NCBI GenBank assembly: GCA_963734295.1
Contig: CAVTGS010000013.1
Coordinates: 1 to 64,000, forward strand
Reading direction: 5' to 3'
Source: JAEUMW01 sp963734295
GTDB lineage: Bacteria > Pseudomonadota > Gammaproteobacteria > Burkholderiales > JAEUMW01
Length of the DNA: 64,000 nt
A model generated the notes under the pieces. That model had not been told where the DNA came from and made no database searches. It worked only from the letters and a program-made list of their open reading frames with translations. Positions 35,527 to 45,989 of the stretch are shown piece after piece (within the stretch, counting starts at the first letter, position 1; each line of letters opens with the position of its first letter). A program made the position numbers and the translations under genes.

Positions 35527-35670
35527 CGTGGTCGAATACCGGTGCGCTCCCTTTGGAGTCTTGCGACAGCGGCTACTTTGGCGTGAGCCGCTGCGGGAGG
35601 TGTCGCGCCGGTCTTGTCGATGCGAGAATTGTGTTCTATAGGAAGAGTGTTTGTCTCGAGGGCACCGACG

Positions 35671-37494
35671 ATGATGCGAACCCTGCACTGGAAATCCCGG
35701 ATCGGCGCTTTGGTGGGGACGGGGCTCGTCGCGGCTGCGTCGCTCGCCGCGACCCGCTTCGCCGAAGTCGAGTCCGAACCGCCCGCAGTTGCGACACTGT
35801 CCGCGCCGGGCTGCATGCAGCCGCAAGGCACGGATGCGGCCACGAAGGTCTTCTTCAGACTCGCTGCCACGAAGACCGAGGTCCGCCCGTTTCAGCCCCT
35901 CCCCGATGCGCCGACCGATGCTCGAGCGGAAGGCGACGACCCTCCGCTGTTGCCCGGTCTCGGCGCGCTCACCTACCCGATCACCACCTCGAACGCGCTC
36001 GCGCAGCGTTACTTCGACCAGGGTATCCGGCTCGCCTTCGCCTTCAACCATGCGGAAGCGCGGCGCGCGTTCCTTAAGGCACAGCGGCTCGACCCGGCGT
36101 GCGCCATGTGCTTTTGGGGAGAGGCCCTCGTGCTAGGTCCCAACATAAATGCACCGATGGAAGCGGCTGCGGTGGTCCCTGCGGTTGCGGCGAGCCGACG
36201 CGCAACCGCGCTTGGGTCCGGCGCAAAACCGCGAGAGCAGGGACTCATAGAAGCGCTCGCCGCGCGCTATTCCGACGACCCGAAGGCGGAGCGCGCTGCC
36301 CTCGACGCGGCCTATGCGGATGCGATGCAGAAGCTGGCGGCACGCTATCCAAAGGACACGCTCGTCACCGTGTTGTACGCCGAGTCGCTCATGGACCTCA
36401 CGCCGTGGGACTACTGGGAGGCGGGGGGGAGCCGGCCGAAAGGGCGTACCGCCGAGATCCTGGCGACGCTGGAGCGCGTGCTCAAGGCGAATCCGAACCA
36501 TCCCGGCGCCATCCACTACTACATCCACATGGTGGAAGCGTCCACGACGCCGCAGCGCGCAGCGCCCCATGCACGTCGACTCGGCGCGCTCGTGCCCGGC
36601 GCGGGACATCTCGTGCACATGCCGTTTCACATCTACTATCGGATCGGGCTTTACAAGGACGCGCTGGCGGCGAACAAGGCAGCGGTGGCGGCGGACGAAG
36701 CATACATCGCGCGGGCGGCGCCGCAGGGCCTCTATCCGCAGGCCTACTATCCGCACAACGTGCATTCGCTCATGGTGTCGGCGCAGATGGCGGGCGATGC
36801 GCGCGGAGTGCTCGACTCGGCGGAGAAGCTCGATCGCATCGTCTCGAGCGAGGCTGCACGGAGCATTCCCTGGGTGCAGCCGATCAAGGCCGCGCCCTAT
36901 TTTGCACACGCGCAGTTCAGCGCTCCGGCTACGGTGCTGGCGCTCCCCGCTCCCGGCGACGAACTGCCTTACGTGAAGGCGATGTGGCACTACGCGCGCG
37001 GCGTGGCGTTCGCGGGAAACGGCAACCCGACCGCCGCCCGCGCAGAAAGCGAAGCGATCCTCGCCATCGAGCAGAACGCGGATTTTGCCGCCCTCGAGAC
37101 CGGCGGCGTCCCGGCGCGACAGGTGCTGCGGGTCGCCCGGCACGTGGTGGATGCGCGCGCCGCCCAGGCAAGCGGCGACCTCGCCACCGCGGTCGCCGAG
37201 CTCGAGCTGGCGGTCGGACTCGAAGATCAGCTTGCGTACATGGAACCGCCGTTCTGGTACTACCCGCTGCGCCAGTCGCTCGGCGCGGCGAAGTTGCTCG
37301 CTGGCGATACCGACGGGGCCGAGGCCGCCTTCCGCACCATACTTCTCACGACGCCGCAGAATGGTTGGGCTCTCTATGGCCTGGCCGAGGTCTACCGCAA
37401 GCGCGGCGATTCCCGCTCCGCACGCGCTGTGGAAAAACGGCTGCAGCAGGCGTGGGTGGGCGATCCGTCCGAGCTCAGTCTCGCGCGTCTTTAG
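35671..37494 (+). CDS. Tetratricopeptide-repeat protein, exported or membrane-anchored
   Basis: A 607-residue protein of the TPR class with unknown biochemical role. Residues 10-30 are hydrophobic (ALVGTGLVAAASLAA), a signal or anchor. TPR units are seen at RYFDQGIRLAFAFNHAEARRAF and FLKAQRLDPACAMCFWGEAL, in the middle, and at the C-terminus (GAEAAFRTILLTTPQNGWAL, YGLAEVYRKRGDSRSA). The central HPGAIHYYIHMVEAS and HLVHMPFHIYYRIGLYKDAL blocks mark a widespread family of large proteobacterial TPR proteins. ATG 35671 is preferred over 35614 because GAGGG lies ahead of it. The frame is clean over 1.8 kb. Confidence 0.78.
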   Translation: MMRTLHWKSRIGALVGTGLVAAASLAATRFAEVESEPPAVATLSAPGCMQPQGTDAATKVFFRLAATKTEVRPFQPLPDAPTDARAEGDDPPLLPGLGALTYPITTSNALAQRYFDQGIRLAFAFNHAEARRAFLKAQRLDPACAMCFWGEALVLGPNINAPMEAAAVVPAVAASRRATALGSGAKPREQGLIEALAARYSDDPKAERAALDAAYADAMQKLAARYPKDTLVTVLYAESLMDLTPWDYWEAGGSRPKGRTAEILATLERVLKANPNHPGAIHYYIHMVEASTTPQRAAPHARRLGALVPGAGHLVHMPFHIYYRIGLYKDALAANKAAVAADEAYIARAAPQGLYPQAYYPHNVHSLMVSAQMAGDARGVLDSAEKLDRIVSSEAARSIPWVQPIKAAPYFAHAQFSAPATVLALPAPGDELPYVKAMWHYARGVAFAGNGNPTAARAESEAILAIEQNADFAALETGGVPARQVLRVARHVVDARAAQASGDLATAVAELELAVGLEDQLAYMEPPFWYYPLRQSLGAAKLLAGDTDGAEAAFRTILLTTPQNGWALYGLAEVYRKRGDSRSARAVEKRLQQAWVGDPSELSLARL

Positions 37495-37790
37495 TGCCTC
37501 GGGTTGCGCCGGACCCCAAGGGCGGGGTAAGGTTGACCTCACAACAGGGAAAGACGGGCCATGAGGAGTCGGCAGCGTGGTCCCCGGGAGCGCGGGCGAG
37601 CATCGGTCGGCGTCGGTGCTCGGGTCCCGGTGGTTCCACCTCGGCACGGCCCCGCGACGGGGCACGTACTCCTCGCAGTTCATCCGATGGGTCGCGCGGT
37701 GCACGCGCTGCGCGCTTCCGGAGACTATTCAATAGCGGCTACAGTCAGCGGCACGGACGCTGCGCGAGCCGACACCACAACGATACGGCG
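37495..37790. other. Leader of the secretion operon
   Basis: No coding signal or hairpin stands out. It should contain the promoter of the operon starting at 37791. Confidence 0.4.
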
Positions 37791-38273
37791 ATGAGGACAC
37801 GAATGAACAGGCATTTGCGGTCCGCGAGAAAGCGGCGGATCGATGCGCCCGAAGCTGCGCATTTTGCGCGGAGCACGGCTGGATTCACGCTTCTCGAGCT
37901 CCTGGTCGTGATGGTGATCATCGGCCTGCTCGTCGGCTACGTCGCGCCTCGCTATTTCCAGCAGGTGGGCAAGTCGGAGGTGAAGATGGCCCAGGCGCAG
38001 ATCGAGAGCCTGCAGAAGGCGCTCGATCTCTACCGTCTCGACACCGGCCAATATCCTTCGACCGAGCAGGGCCTGAAAGCGCTGGTGGAGCGGCCGGCGA
38101 ACGAGTCGAAGTGGGGCGGGCCATACCTCAAGAAGGGCGTGCCGGCGGACCCCTGGGGGCGCCCGTACCTCTATCGCTATCCAGGCGAGAAGAGCGAGCT
38201 CGACCTGGTCTCCCTCGGCAAGGACGGCCAACCCGGCGGCTCGGGAGAGGCCGCGGACATCACAAATCGCTAG
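37791..38273 (+). CDS. gspG: Major pseudopilin GspG
   Basis: The main pseudopilin of a type II secretion system, 160 residues from 37791 (156 from ATG 37803). A long basic leader precedes the prepilin cleavage site and N-methylated helix (STAGFTLLELLVVMVIIGLL, cleavage after Gly, Glu at +5). The body has the GspG signatures TGQYPSTEQGLKALVERP, GGPYLKKGVPADPWGRPY and YRYPGEK. Calcium-site Asp residues appear near the end. First gene of a long plus-strand operon. Confidence 0.94.
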   Translation: MRTRMNRHLRSARKRRIDAPEAAHFARSTAGFTLLELLVVMVIIGLLVGYVAPRYFQQVGKSEVKMAQAQIESLQKALDLYRLDTGQYPSTEQGLKALVERPANESKWGGPYLKKGVPADPWGRPYLYRYPGEKSELDLVSLGKDGQPGGSGEAADITNR

Positions 38274-38298
38274 CGCCCCGTTCACGTATGCTCATACG

Positions 38299-39491
38299 AT
38301 GCGTTTCGAGCTGAAGGCACTCAAGGGCCGCCAGGGGCTGGAAGCGCTCACGCTGGACGCCCGCGACGCAGACGACGCCATTCGCCAGGCAGCCGCGCAG
38401 GGCTACACGGTCCTGTCGGCGCGCCGCAGTTTCTCGCTGCGAACGCTGCTGCCGCAGTCCTCGTCCGCGCTGCCGCTGGCGCTCTTCAGCCAGGAGCTCG
38501 TCGCCCTCCTCGAAGCCGGCCTCAACTTGGTGGAGGCACTGGAGACGCTTGCCGAGAAGGAGGAGCGGGCGGAGGCGCGGAAGATCATTCGCGGACTGCT
38601 CGGCGAGCTCTATGAAGGGCGCTCGTTCTCGCACGCGCTCGGCGCTTTCCCGCATGTCTTCACGCCGCTCTATATCGCTACGGTGCTGGCGAGCGAGCGC
38701 ACCGGGGATCTGCCCGAGGCGATGGCGCGCTTCGTGGCGTACCAGGCGCAGCTCGACGTGGTGCGCAAGAAGCTCGTGGCCGCGTCGGTCTATCCGGCGC
38801 TCCTGATCCTGGTGGGCGGGCGGCGTGACGATGTTCCTGCTGGGCTACGTCGTGCCGCGTTTCAGCCACATATACGAAGACATGGGGAGCGAACTGCCGC
38901 TGCTGTCCCAGTGGCTGCTGCGCTGGGGCCAGCTCATCGAATCGAACGGCATCACGGTGCTGATCGTCGCGGTGATCGTCGTCGCGGTCGCGGCGGCGCT
39001 CGCACGGGAGCCTGCCGTCCGGCAGTGGGTGGCCGACCGGGTGTGGCGATTGCCGGCGGTGGGACACGCGCTGGCGGGTGTATCAGCTGGCGCGCTTCTA
39101 TCGCACGCTCGGCATGCTGCTGCGCGGCGGCACGCCGATCATCCCGGCCCTCAACATGACCTCCGGACTGCTCACGGTGTCGCTGCGCGAGCGCCTGTCG
39201 GGCGCGGCGGCGGTCATCAAGGAAGGGCGCTCCATTTCGGATGCGATGGAGGGACACGATCTCGTCACGCCGGTGGCGCTGCGCATGCTGCGCGTGGGCG
39301 AGCGCACCGGGCGCATGGGCGAGATGATGGAGCGCATCGCGACCTTTCACGACGACGAGGTGGCGCGCTGGGTGGATCTCTTCACGCGTCTCTTCGAGCC
39401 GCTGCTGATGGCCGCGATCGGCATCGTCATCGGCATCATCGTGGTGCTGATGTACCTTCCCATCTTCGAGCTCGCGGGGTCGATCCAGTGA
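38299..39491 (+). pseudogene. gspF: GspF inner-membrane platform protein, frameshifted
   Basis: The platform protein that contacts the ATPase and pseudopilins. The start MRFELKALKGRQGLEAL and the cytoplasmic T2SSF domain (LALFSQELVALLEAGLNLVEALE, SERTGDLPEAMARFVAYQ) lead to three membrane segments, including ILVGGGVTMFLLGYVVPRF and LMAAIGIVIGIIVVLMYLPIF; the second T2SSF domain starts at LARFYRTLGMLLRGGTPI. One-base insertions at about 38815 and 39080 split it into three frames. With these removed it is a normal ~397-residue GspF. Its stop overlaps the gspE start (GTGA). Confidence 0.9.
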
Positions 39492-41199
39492 GCACGGTCG
39501 CGCCGACCGCGGTGCGCGCGCTCGCCCTCGAGCCTGCGGACGTGCGCCGGGGCAGGGATGAGGCGGCCGCCACGGGCCGGCGGGTGATGGAGGTGCTGGA
39601 AGAGCATTCCGGCTTGGCTTCGCGCGACTTCATCGACGCGGTCGGACTGACCCTGCACTATCCGACGAAGACGATGGACGATCTCTACCAGCTCGCCCCG
39701 GCTTTCGACGTGCTGCCCTTCGCCGAGGCGCTGCAGCACGAGTGCATGCTGTTCCGCGAGCCGGCCGGCGCCTGCCAGCTCGTGTTCGCCGATCCGTTCG
39801 CGCCCCATTTCCGGCGCTGGGCGGAAGAGCGGCTGGCGGTGCCATTCACCTGGCATCTGGCGCACCCGGCCGACGTCGCCGCCTACCTGGCACGGCACGA
39901 GGACGGCCTGCGCGCGATGGACGCGCTGCTGCCCGCCGCCGGTGCGCAGGGCGGCGCCGCGGCGGCGGTCGAGGACCTCTCGCTCAAGACCATCAGCGAG
40001 GACACGAGCCCGGTCGTCAAGCTGGTGCACTCGACGCTGTACGACGCGCTCAAGGTCGGCGCGAGCGACATCCACCTCGAGACCGAGCGGCGACGGCCTC
40101 AGCATCAAGTACCGCATCGACGGCGTGCTGAACGCCGTTGGCACCTCGAACGGGCCCGGAGTCTCGCCGAGCAGGTGATCTCGCGCATCAAGGTCATGTC
40201 CGAGCTCGACATCGCCGAGCGCCGCATGCCGCAGGACGGCCGCTTCAAGGTGTCGGCGCAGGGGCGCGAGATCGACTTCCGCGTCTCGATCATGCCGAGC
40301 ATCTTCGGCGAGGACGCGGTGCTGCGGATCCTCGACAAGCAGTCGCTGTCGCGATCTCGCCCGCGGCCTGAGCCTGGCGCAGCTCGGCTTCGACGAGGCA
40401 CGCGAAGACCGTGATCCGCCGTCTGGCGAACGAGCCCTACGGCATGCTGCTGGTCACCGGCCCGACCGGCAGCGGCAAGACCACGACGCTCTACGCCGCG
40501 ATCTCCGAGATCAACCACGGCCACGACAAGATCATCACCATCGAGGATCCGGTCGAGTACCAGCTGCCCGGCGTGCTGCAGATTCCGGTGAACGAGAAGA
40601 AGGGCCTCACCTTCGCGCGCGGCCTGCGCTCGATCCTGCGCCACGATCCGGACAAGATCATGGTCGGCGAGATCCGCGACCCGGAGACCGCGCAGATCGC
40701 GGTGCAGGCGGCGCTCACCGGGCACCTCGTGTTCACCACGGTGCACGCCAACAACGTGTTCGACGTGATCGGCCGCTTCATGCACATGGGCGTCGATCCC
40801 TACAGCTTCGTCTCGGCGCTGAACGGCATCGTCGCGCAGCGACTGGTGCGCGTGAACTGCCGCACTGCGTGCAGCGTCGACGACGAGCCGGACGCGCGAG
40901 CTGCTCGCCGCGCTCGGGCCTCGCCGCGAGCGAGGTGCAGCGACTTCCGCTTCCGCATCGGGCGCGGCTGCGGCCAGTGCCGCGGCACCGGCTACCGGGG
41001 CCGCAAGGCGATCGCCGAGATCATGGTGCTCAACGACGAGCTGCGCGAGCTGATCGTCGCGCGCGAAGCCCGATCCGCGAGCTGAAGGAAGCCGCGCGCC
41101 GTCGCGGCACGCGCTTCCTGCGCGGACAGCGCGCTCGAGCTCGTGCGCCAGGGCGAGACGAGCCTGCAGGAGATCAACCGTGTCACCTTCGTGGCGTGA
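39488..41199 (+). pseudogene. gspE: GspE secretion ATPase, frameshifted
   Basis: The hexameric ATPase that drives pseudopilus assembly. N-terminal MSHEN-type domain (residues 1-150), then DIHLETERR, IDFRVSIMPSIFGEDAVLRI, Walker A GPTGSGKTTT (about 40460), the Asp box IITIEDPVEYQLPGV, Walker B region HDPDKIMVGEIRDPETAQ and the His box TTVHANN. A Cys-rich zinc motif lies near the end (CRTAC ... CGQCRGTGYRG). At least four one-base changes (about 40090, 40360, 40400 and 40890-41080) break the frame; the coding pattern persists to QEINRVTFVA. The GTG start overlaps the gspF stop. Confidence 0.9.
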
Positions 41200-42007
41200 C
41201 CGCATCGGCGTCTCGCTGTCGCCGGGACGCGTAGGTTTGCTGCGGTTTGCGCGCGGCTGGCAGCCGCAGCTCGCGCACAGCGAGGTGGTGCAGGACGAAA
41301 TCGAATCCGAGGACGCCTCGGGGAGTGTGGCCATCCGGCTCCTCGCCCCGTTGCTCGCCGGCGAATCGGTGTCGCAGCGCGCCGACGTATCGGTCGTGCT
41401 GTCGAACCATTTCGTGCGCTACGTCGTGCTGCCCTGGAACGATGTCGTCAGCGACGAGGACTGGCAGGCGCTGGCGCAGCACCAGTTCCGGATCGTGTAC
41501 GGCGACGTTGCGCTGGAATGGGTGACCACCGTCGCGTGGCAGGGACCGGAGCGGCCGGTGCTCGCGTGCGCGTCGCCGAAAGTGCTGCTCGACATGGTGC
41601 ACGCCACCGTGCGCGCCGCCGGCATGCGACTGACCTCGGTCAGCCCGTATTTCGTCGCGGCCTTCAACTTCTGCCGCCGCCGCCTGCCCGACGACGCTTT
41701 CTGGTTCGGCGTGGTCGAGCCCGGACGATTCTCCTTCGGCGGCGTGGAGCAGGGGACCTGGGTCAGCATGGCGAGCCGGCGGCTGCGCGGCGAGGAGACG
41801 GCACGGCTCACGGAGACGCTCGAGCAGGAAGTGCTGGGCGGCGAGAGCGCTGCCGGGCGCGGCCGGGCTTTCGTCTTTTCGCCGGAGGAGGCCCTCGTGG
41901 CGGCGCCAGAGGGCCTGGGATGGAGCCTGGAGCCGCTGTCGCTGCGCGATACCGCGAGCCCGATCACCGATGCGCGGCTTGCCGCCGCGCTCACCGCCTG
42001 GCCGTGA
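41180..42007 (+). CDS. PilM/GspL-like cytoplasmic assembly protein
   Basis: A 275-residue protein in the position of GspL or PilM. It has the actin-like fold pattern of that group: an N-terminal strand (IGVSLSPGRVGLLRFA), VSVVLSNHFVRYVVLPW at about 75-90, and LACASPKVLLDMVHATVRAAGM around 127-150. Unlike GspL it has no C-terminal membrane helix. It would link the ATPase to the PilN/PilO-like proteins that follow. GTG start at 41180 overlaps the end of gspE by 20 bp. Annotation rests on position and weak fold signals. Confidence 0.7.
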   Translation: MSPSWRDRIGVSLSPGRVGLLRFARGWQPQLAHSEVVQDEIESEDASGSVAIRLLAPLLAGESVSQRADVSVVLSNHFVRYVVLPWNDVVSDEDWQALAQHQFRIVYGDVALEWVTTVAWQGPERPVLACASPKVLLDMVHATVRAAGMRLTSVSPYFVAAFNFCRRRLPDDAFWFGVVEPGRFSFGGVEQGTWVSMASRRLRGEETARLTETLEQEVLGGESAAGRGRAFVFSPEEALVAAPEGLGWSLEPLSLRDTASPITDARLAAALTAWP

Positions 42008-42008
42008 C

Positions 42009-42545
42009 ATGCGGCGGCTCGAGCTCGACTTTCATCGACGCGCGCGCGCGGCCCACTGGCTCCGGGTGGGCTTGCTCGCTCTCGGCGTCGTCCTCGCGGG
42101 TGCGTCGCTCCTGCGCTTCCAGGCGCTCAACCGGGAGTTGGGCGTATGGGAATCCAAGCTCGATGACATGAGTCAGCTCGCCCGCCGCAAGACGGTGTCG
42201 CTCGGAGTCGGACCTCGCGACGGCAAGGCGCCGCCCGAGGAAATCAGGCGCGCGAACGTGGTGCTGGAACAGATGACGGTGCCCTGGGGGGTATTGTTCT
42301 CGGAGCTGGAAGCGACCTCCGACAATGACCTTGCGCTCCTGGCGATCCAGCCCGATGTCGCGAGCCGGCAGGTGCGCGTCACGGGGGTGGCCACCAGCCT
42401 CGCCGCCGTGACGCGCTTCGTCACCCGTCTCGAGGCGCAGCCGCACTTGACCGGCGTGTATCTGGTCGAGCATGCGTTGAGCGCTGCGAGCCCGCGCCGA
42501 CCGGTGACGTTTTCCATCGTCGCTTCGTGGGAGGCGGGCCGGTGA
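42009..42545 (+). CDS. PilN-like bitopic membrane protein
   Basis: A 178-residue protein: short basic cytoplasmic tail (MRRLELDFHRRARAAHWL), one membrane helix (VGLLALGVVLAGASLL), a coiled region and a periplasmic ferredoxin-like domain. This is the layout of PilN or of the C-terminal half of GspL. It lies 1 bp after the PilM-like gene and overlaps the PilO-like gene by 4 bp. The frame is clean. Confidence 0.75.
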   Translation: MRRLELDFHRRARAAHWLRVGLLALGVVLAGASLLRFQALNRELGVWESKLDDMSQLARRKTVSLGVGPRDGKAPPEEIRRANVVLEQMTVPWGVLFSELEATSDNDLALLAIQPDVASRQVRVTGVATSLAAVTRFVTRLEAQPHLTGVYLVEHALSAASPRRPVTFSIVASWEAGR

Positions 42546-43093
42546 ACGCAGCGCTGTGGAGCGCGCGGCGCCAGGTGAGCGCGATGGGCTGGTCGGGCGT
42601 GGCCGGGGCGGTGCTGATCGCCGTGTCGCTCGCCTTCGCAGCTTCGGCGATCGTCCCGCTCGAGAACCGCGTGAGCGACGTGAAGGCGGACGTCGAGACG
42701 CTCAGGGCGAAGCTGCAGGCGGCCCCGGCCACGGCAGCGGCGACCGCGACCGGCGATCCGCTCACGAATTTCTATGCGTTCTTCCCGCCGCTCGGCTCGA
42801 CCCCGGAATGGCTGCAGCGGATTTTCGGGTTGGCCGAAGCCCAGGGGCTGCGGCTCGAGGCGGGGGAATACAAGTTGAAGCGGGAGAAGGATTTCAGGCT
42901 CGCGCGCTACGAGCTCACGCTTCCGGTACGCGGAGGCTATGGGCAGATCAGGGAGTTCGTCTCGCAGGTGCTGACCGAGGTGCCGGCGAGCTCGCTCGAC
43001 GAGCTCAGCCTGCGGCGTGAAGACCCGGGCAGCGCGACGGTCGAGGCCAGGATTCGCCTCACGCTCTACCTCGCGGGAGAACCCGCGCGATGA
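42542..43093 (+). CDS. PilO/GspM-like bitopic membrane protein
   Basis: A 183-residue protein with one N-terminal membrane helix (GVAGAVLIAVSLAFAASAIV), a coiled coil (VSDVKADVETLRAKLQ) and a periplasmic domain containing YELTLPVRGGYGQIREFV, a phrase found in PilO and GspM. It forms the inner-membrane assembly with the PilN-like protein. GTG start at 42542 overlaps the preceding stop. Confidence 0.8.
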   Translation: MNAALWSARRQVSAMGWSGVAGAVLIAVSLAFAASAIVPLENRVSDVKADVETLRAKLQAAPATAAATATGDPLTNFYAFFPPLGSTPEWLQRIFGLAEAQGLRLEAGEYKLKREKDFRLARYELTLPVRGGYGQIREFVSQVLTEVPASSLDELSLRREDPGSATVEARIRLTLYLAGEPAR

Positions 43094-43632
43094 AGGGCGG
43101 GATGCGCCGCTGGTGGGGGTGGGCGGCGGCGCTCGTCCTCACCGTGCTTGCCATCCGGTGGGTGGACAGCGGCGAGGCGCCGCCATCCAGCGAGGCTGGC
43201 CTCTCCGAGGCGGTCGCGCCTGCCGAGGCAGGGCGGGCGTCCACTGCCGCGGGCGCACTGCCGCCCGTGACCGCGGAGCTCCACCTCGACCGACTGCGGC
43301 GCGAGCCCTATCCAGCGCTCAAGTCGGACCCCTTCAAGGGCGACCTCGCGTTCGATCCGGCGGCGCCGGGAGAGGGCTTCGCAGGCGGCGCGGGGCAGGG
43401 CTCGTCCGGTACGCCGCCGCCCCCGCCCGTGCCTTTCGCCTACATGGGAAAGATGCTGGAAGACGGCGAGACCGTGGTCTTCCTTACGCGGGGCGACCGC
43501 AACTACGTCGTGCGCAAGGGCGCAACACTCGATGGCCAGTATCGCGTCGATGCGATCGGTCCGCGCACCATGGTATTGACCTACTTGCCCGCGAAGGCGA
43601 AGCAGTCTCTCGCGATCGGGAGCGCACCATGA
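43090..43632 (+). CDS. GspC/PilP-like periplasmic linker protein
   Basis: A 180-residue protein with an N-terminal membrane helix (WGWAAALVLTVLAIRWV), a Pro/Ala-rich stretch and a C-terminal homology-region-type domain: FAYMGKMLEDGETVVFLTRG, YVVRKGATLDGQYRVDAI and MVLTYLPA. Such domains connect the inner-membrane complex to the secretin. It overlaps both neighbours by 4 bp, between the PilO-like gene and the secretin gene, the expected place for this function. Confidence 0.75.
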   Translation: MKGGMRRWWGWAAALVLTVLAIRWVDSGEAPPSSEAGLSEAVAPAEAGRASTAAGALPPVTAELHLDRLRREPYPALKSDPFKGDLAFDPAAPGEGFAGGAGQGSSGTPPPPPVPFAYMGKMLEDGETVVFLTRGDRNYVVRKGATLDGQYRVDAIGPRTMVLTYLPAKAKQSLAIGSAP

Positions 43633-45989
43633 GAGAGAGAATTCGGGAGACCTGCCGCGCGCGCGGTCGCGTGCCTGCTCTGCGTCGAGCCTTGCAGCTG
43701 CAGGGCTGCGCCACCGGCGGAAGCCGCGGTCCCTCGCCGTCGGAGACGTTCGCTCAGGGCCAGCAGCAGATCGCGCAGGGAAGAGTGGAAGAAGGCCTCG
43801 CGCTCGTCGAGCAGGCGGCGCGGCACGACCCGAAGCGCATCGAGTATCAGGTCTACCTCGCGAACCAGCGCGAGGCGATCACCGCGGCGCTCGCTCGCGA
43901 AGCCGACCGCTATCGCGCGGCCGGGGACTACGCGACCGCGGAGGCGATCTACCAGCAGATCCTGCGCATGGACCCCGGCAGCCAGCGCGCACGGACGGGT
44001 CTCGCGCAGATCCCCGTCGATCAGCGCCACGACCTCCTGATCGCCCAGGCCGAAGCCGCAGTGGCGAAGGGCGACAGCGTCACGGCAGACGGACTGATGC
44101 GTCAGGTGCTGCAGGAGAATCCGCAGAACCCGCGCGCGCGCGCGCTCTCGCGGCGGATCGAAGAAGACGGCGTCGCCACGACCGGCGCGTCGCCGCGGCT
44201 CAAGCGCTCGCTCAAGAAACCGATCACGCTCGAGTTCCGGGACGCGGACCTCTCCGCGGTGTTCGAGGTCATGTCGCGCGCCGCGGGCATCAACTTCGTG
44301 CTCGACCGCGAGGTGCAGGGCGATGCGAAGGTCAACATCTTCGTGCGCAACTCGCCGATCGAGGACGTGCTCAAGATCCTGCTGCTCACCAATCAGCTCG
44401 AGCACAAGGTGCTGAACGACAACTCCGTGCTCGTGTTCCCGAGCACGCCGGCCAAGCAGCGCGAGTATCAGGATCTCGCCGTGCGCAGCTTCTATCTCAC
44501 CAACGCCGATGCCAAGCAGACGCAGGCGATGCTGAAGGCGGTGATCAAGTCGAAGGACATCTACATCGACGAGAAGCTGAATCTGCTCGTGCTGCGCGAC
44601 ACGCCGGAGGCGATCCGCGTGGCGGAGAAGCTCGTCGCCGCGCAGGATCTGGCGGAGCCCGAGGTGGTGCTGGATCTGGAGGTGCTCGAGGTCCAGCGCG
44701 CCAGGCTGCAGGCAGCTCGGACTCAAGTATCCGAACGAGATCCAGTTCGGCCAGGGTCTGATTCCTGCCACCGGAGCCGCGGCCGCCACGGTTCCGTCGC
44801 TGATCCAGCTCGGCAAAGGCGGCCTGCAGGCCTTCGTCACGAACCCGGCCATCATCGCGAAGCTCAGGCAGGAGCTCAGCAACGCCAACCTGCTCGCCAA
44901 TCCGCGGGTGCGCGTCAAGAACCGCGAGAAGGCGAAGGTGCTGATCGGCCGCAAGCTCCCCGTGTTCACCACCACCTCGACCGCGAACGTCGGCGTGTCC
45001 ACCAATGTGAGCTATCTGGACGTGGGGCTCAAGCTCGAGATCGAGCCGCAGGTCTATCTCGACGACGAAGTCTCGATGAAGGTGAACCTGGAAGTGAGCA
45101 ACGTCATCCGGGAGCGCAGCAGCGGCGGCACGCAGCCGGCCCTCGCTTACGAGATCGGCACGCGCAACGCGAGCACCGGCCTGCGGCTCAAGGACGGCGA
45201 AACCCAGGCTTTGGCCGGCCTGATCCAGGACGAGGACCGTCGCACCTTACAACAACGTGCCGGGGCTCGCGAACATTCCGGTGATTGGCCGGTTGTTCTC
45301 CAATCAGGGCATCGACGCCCAGAAGAACGAGATCGTTTTGCTCATCACGCCGCGCGTGGTGCGGAACCTGGATCGGCCGCCGTCCCTGGTGTCGGAGTTC
45401 TCCTCGGGAACCGAAGCCGCCGCGACGCACGGTGCCGCTGCGACTGAAGCCGACGGCACCGGGCGCGCTGTCGCTCGTGCCGAGCATGCAGAGCGCCGGG
45501 GCCGGCATGCCGAGCGAGGCGGCGCCGCCGCTGGCGCCGCACGGCGCCGCGGACGCGGCCTCCGCCGGGCCGCTGGCTGGTGCGGCAGCCGTGGTCGTGC
45601 AGCTGCAGGGACCCGCACAGGCCACCCTCGGCAACGACTTCTCGGTGAGCGTGGCGTTGCCGGGCGGGGCCGACGCCCGCCGTGCGCAGATGGAGGTGGC
45701 GTTCGACCCGGGTCTGCTCGAGCTCGCCCGAGGCGGCGGCTCGGAAGCCGGCACGCAGGCGCCGGCCGGCGGCGGCGCGGTGGTCTCGTCCACGCCCGGC
45801 CGCGCCGTGGTGCGCCTGAATGCCGCGCAGGGCGGCCAGAGCACCGAAGGCAGCATACGGTTTCGCGTGATCGCAAAGAGCCCGGCGACGACACAGGTCA
45901 CGCTCGAAAACGTCGTCATACAGGACGCTCGTGGGCGTGCTGTGCCCGGTCAGCCGGCGGGACCCCTGTCGCTCACCCTGGTGCAATGA
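43629..45989 (+). pseudogene. gspD: Secretin GspD with TPR and cohesin-like domains, frameshifted
   Basis: The outer-membrane channel of the system. In order: a lipoprotein-type N-terminus (LQLQGCATGG; a frame slip may hide the true signal), TPR-like repeats (GLALVEQAARHDPKRIEYQ, AEAIYQQILRMDPGSQRAR), secretin N domains (ITLEFRDADLSAVFEVMSRA, INFVLDREVQGDAKVNIF), the secretin core (LLANPRVRVKNREKAKVLIG, GLRLKDGETQALAGLIQDE, VPGLANIPVIGRLFSNQG, NEIVLLITPRVV), then a cohesin-like domain (VVVQLQGPAQATLGNDFSVS, MEVAFDPGLLELA). Single-base changes near 44710, 45245 and 45420 break the frame. Secretins with an added cohesin fold are a minority form. Confidence 0.88.

Noticed and set aside
36099..37700. 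Upstream extension of gspG's open frame through the TPR gene
   Set aside because: The long frame is an overlapping-frame shadow of the TPR gene; gspG proper starts at 37791 or 37803.
40900..41150. Programmed frameshifting as the explanation for split secretion genes
   Set aside because: No slippery heptamer or downstream structure recurs at the break points, and shifts occur several times within single genes.
43581..45005. 474-codon minus-strand open frame opposite the secretin gene
   Set aside because: Antisense shadow of secretin domains; His/Arg/Leu-rich without motifs.
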